Made by a program: the position numbers and the translations under genes. Below the pieces are notes generated by a model that was not told the origin of the DNA, ran no database searches, and saw only the letters and a program-made list of their open reading frames with translations. 64,000 nucleotides of DNA from Microbacterium maritypicum MF109. Its GTDB lineage: Bacteria; Actinomycetota; Actinomycetes; Actinomycetales; Microbacteriaceae. Location: the NCBI RefSeq assembly GCF_000455825.1, contig NZ_ATAO01000206.1:124001-188000 (forward strand). Reading direction: 5' to 3'. Below, in pieces: positions 62,982-64,000 of this stretch (position 1 is the first letter of the stretch; every line of letters starts with the position of its first letter).

Positions 62982-64000
62982 ATGAAACTCTCAACGGAGT
63001 CCGAGGCGGTCGTGCGTGCGACCGCGGGAGTCGTCGCGCAGCATGCGGACGAGATCACGACGCTGTTCTACCGCGAGATGTTCGCCGCACATCCGGAACT
63101 GCTCCGTGTGTTCAATCGTGCAAACCAGGCGATAGGCGAGCAGCCCAAGGCGCTGGCCGCATCGGTGGTTGCGTTCGCCGTCCACCTCATCGACCCCGAG
63201 GCCCCCGATTTCACGCCCGTCATGCGCCGGATCGCTCACAAGCACGTCTCCCTGGGCATACAGGCACGCCAGTACACGATCGTCGGGCACCACCTCCTCG
63301 ACGCTGTCCAGACGGTCCTGGGCGATGCCGTCACCCCCGAGGTCAGAGCCGCCTGGGACGAGGTCTACTGGCTCTTCGGCTGCTCGCTCATCGCGGAGGA
63401 GGCGAAGCTCTATGCGCAGGGCGGAACCGATCCCGAGCAGCCGTGGCGCACACACCGCGTCGTGGAGCGCGTGGTGGAGTCCGACGACGTCATCTCCCTG
63501 CTCCTCGCTCCCGTGGAGGGGGCAGTGGCCTCGCACCGTACCGGCCAGTACGTCACCATCGCCGTCGACCTGCCGGATGGCTCCCGACAGCCGCGCCAAT
63601 ACACGATCTCCTCCGGGCCGCGAGGCGATTCGCTGCGGGTGACGGTGAAGCGGGTACGCGGTGAGGGCGGCCTGCCCGACGGCCTGGTGTCGACCTGGCT
63701 GCATGAGCACGCGCATCCCGGAACAGTGCTCGACGTATCGCAGCCGGCAGGCGATGTCGTGCTCGACGACGACGAGCACCCGCTGATCCTGGTGTCGGCG
63801 GGTATCGGCATCACTCCGATCGCTGCGATCGTCGAGGACCTGTCGCGACGTTCTCCCGGCCGCACTGTGCGGCTCTTCCATGCGGACCGCGCCCACGACA
63901 CGCACGCGCTGTATCCCTCACTTCGTCGTCAGGTGCTCGCGATGGACGACGCCAGGGCACAGAACTGGTACGCGAAGGACGCAGACGGGGCCCCGACCCT
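62982..64000 (+). CDS. hmp: Flavohaemoprotein (NO dioxygenase), 3' end outside window
   Basis: Converts NO to nitrate using O2 and NAD(P)H. The 339 visible residues are open to the window end. Globin domain: Tyr30 (B10), Phe44 (CD1), Gln54 (E7) and proximal His88 (IAHKHVSLGI). The FAD/NAD reductase domain begins near 155 with HRTGQYVTIAV and RQYTISSGPRGDSLRV; LILVSAGIGITP is the NAD-site start. I start at the ATG 62982 (GAAGGGAAG upstream, best match to family N-terminus); an in-frame ATG at 62958 is an alternative. Probably controlled by the divergent regulator. Confidence 0.92.
   Translation, partial: MKLSTESEAVVRATAGVVAQHADEITTLFYREMFAAHPELLRVFNRANQAIGEQPKALAASVVAFAVHLIDPEAPDFTPVMRRIAHKHVSLGIQARQYTIVGHHLLDAVQTVLGDAVTPEVRAAWDEVYWLFGCSLIAEEAKLYAQGGTDPEQPWRTHRVVERVVESDDVISLLLAPVEGAVASHRTGQYVTIAVDLPDGSRQPRQYTISSGPRGDSLRVTVKRVRGEGGLPDGLVSTWLHEHAHPGTVLDVSQPAGDVVLDDDEHPLILVSAGIGITPIAAIVEDLSRRSPGRTVRLFHADRAHDTHALYPSLRRQVLAMDDARAQNWYAKDADGAPT

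Overview
The window is a stretch of core chromosome from a high-GC Gram-positive actinobacterium, most likely a Microbacterium-like member of the Microbacteriaceae. Evidence: very GC-rich coding DNA with frequent GTG starts; the actinobacterial order lepB-rnhB-DUF2469-yraN-comM-dprA-xerC followed by rpsB-tsf-pyrH-frr-cdsA; the GlgE maltosyltransferase; a ferrochelatase with the actinobacterial C-terminal CxxxCC; and a truncated haemoglobin O. Many neighbourhoods match ones I remember from Mycobacterium, so most of the window is inherited backbone.

Layout. 0-1.3 kb: a phage-type tyrosine integrase beside what looks like the last codons and terminator of rplS, the probable edge of an integrated element. 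1.4-7.4 kb: signal peptidase, RNase HII, DUF2469, YraN, ComM, DprA and XerC. 7.4-13.2 kb: a secreted M23-fold protein facing rpsB-tsf (ending in a strong terminator), then pyrH-frr-cdsA and a DivIVA-repeat protein. 13.2-19.1 kb: a secreted transglycosylase, small proteins, an AI-2E family permease, and a membrane/lipoprotein fusion coupled to a thioredoxin-TPR chaperone. 19.1-25.5 kb (minus): the coupled glycogen operon glgX-glgE-glgB. 25.6-30.7 kb: cysteine desulfurase, mnmA and ligA. 30.7-34.3 kb (minus): DEAD-box helicase and acyl-CoA ligase. 34.4-39.0 kb: gatCAB and dinB. 39.1-42.6 kb: a GerW-like protein, a P-loop kinase, the clpS cluster, a LysE exporter, tRNA-His and oligoribonuclease. 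42.6-48.4 kb: tRNA-Arg, a second SSB, a lipoprotein, EttA and two thioesterases. 48.3-55.8 kb (minus): a beta-lactamase-fold hydrolase, the mscS-glbO-flavoprotein operon and pepN. 56.0-64 kb: ferrochelatase, rpiB, nei, a PaiB-like protein, an amidohydrolase, dps, gamma-carbonic anhydrase, a CAT tRNA, and an HTH regulator diverging from a flavohaemoprotein cut by the window end.

The genes are mostly housekeeping: translation and its factors (S2, EF-Ts, RRF, GatCAB, EttA, three tRNAs), tRNA thiolation, DNA repair and replication (LigA, DinB, Nei, RNase HII, SSB), glycogen/alpha-glucan metabolism, envelope biogenesis and iron/oxygen/NO handling (CpfC, Dps, GlbO, Hmp). Many are translationally coupled through 1- or 4-nt stop/start overlaps.

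The most striking pattern is transcriptional. At about twenty genes on both strands a -10-like hexamer (usually TAGACT or TANNNT) lies 6 or 7 nt before the start codon, which places the expected transcript start on the start codon itself. This points to widespread leaderless mRNAs and fixes several otherwise ambiguous starts. I found no CRISPR array, insertion sequence or biosynthetic cluster. The best leads for something new are the regulator/hmp divergon with its palindrome, the in-frame internal lipobox in the 16.2-18.1 kb gene, and the integrase/rplS junction.
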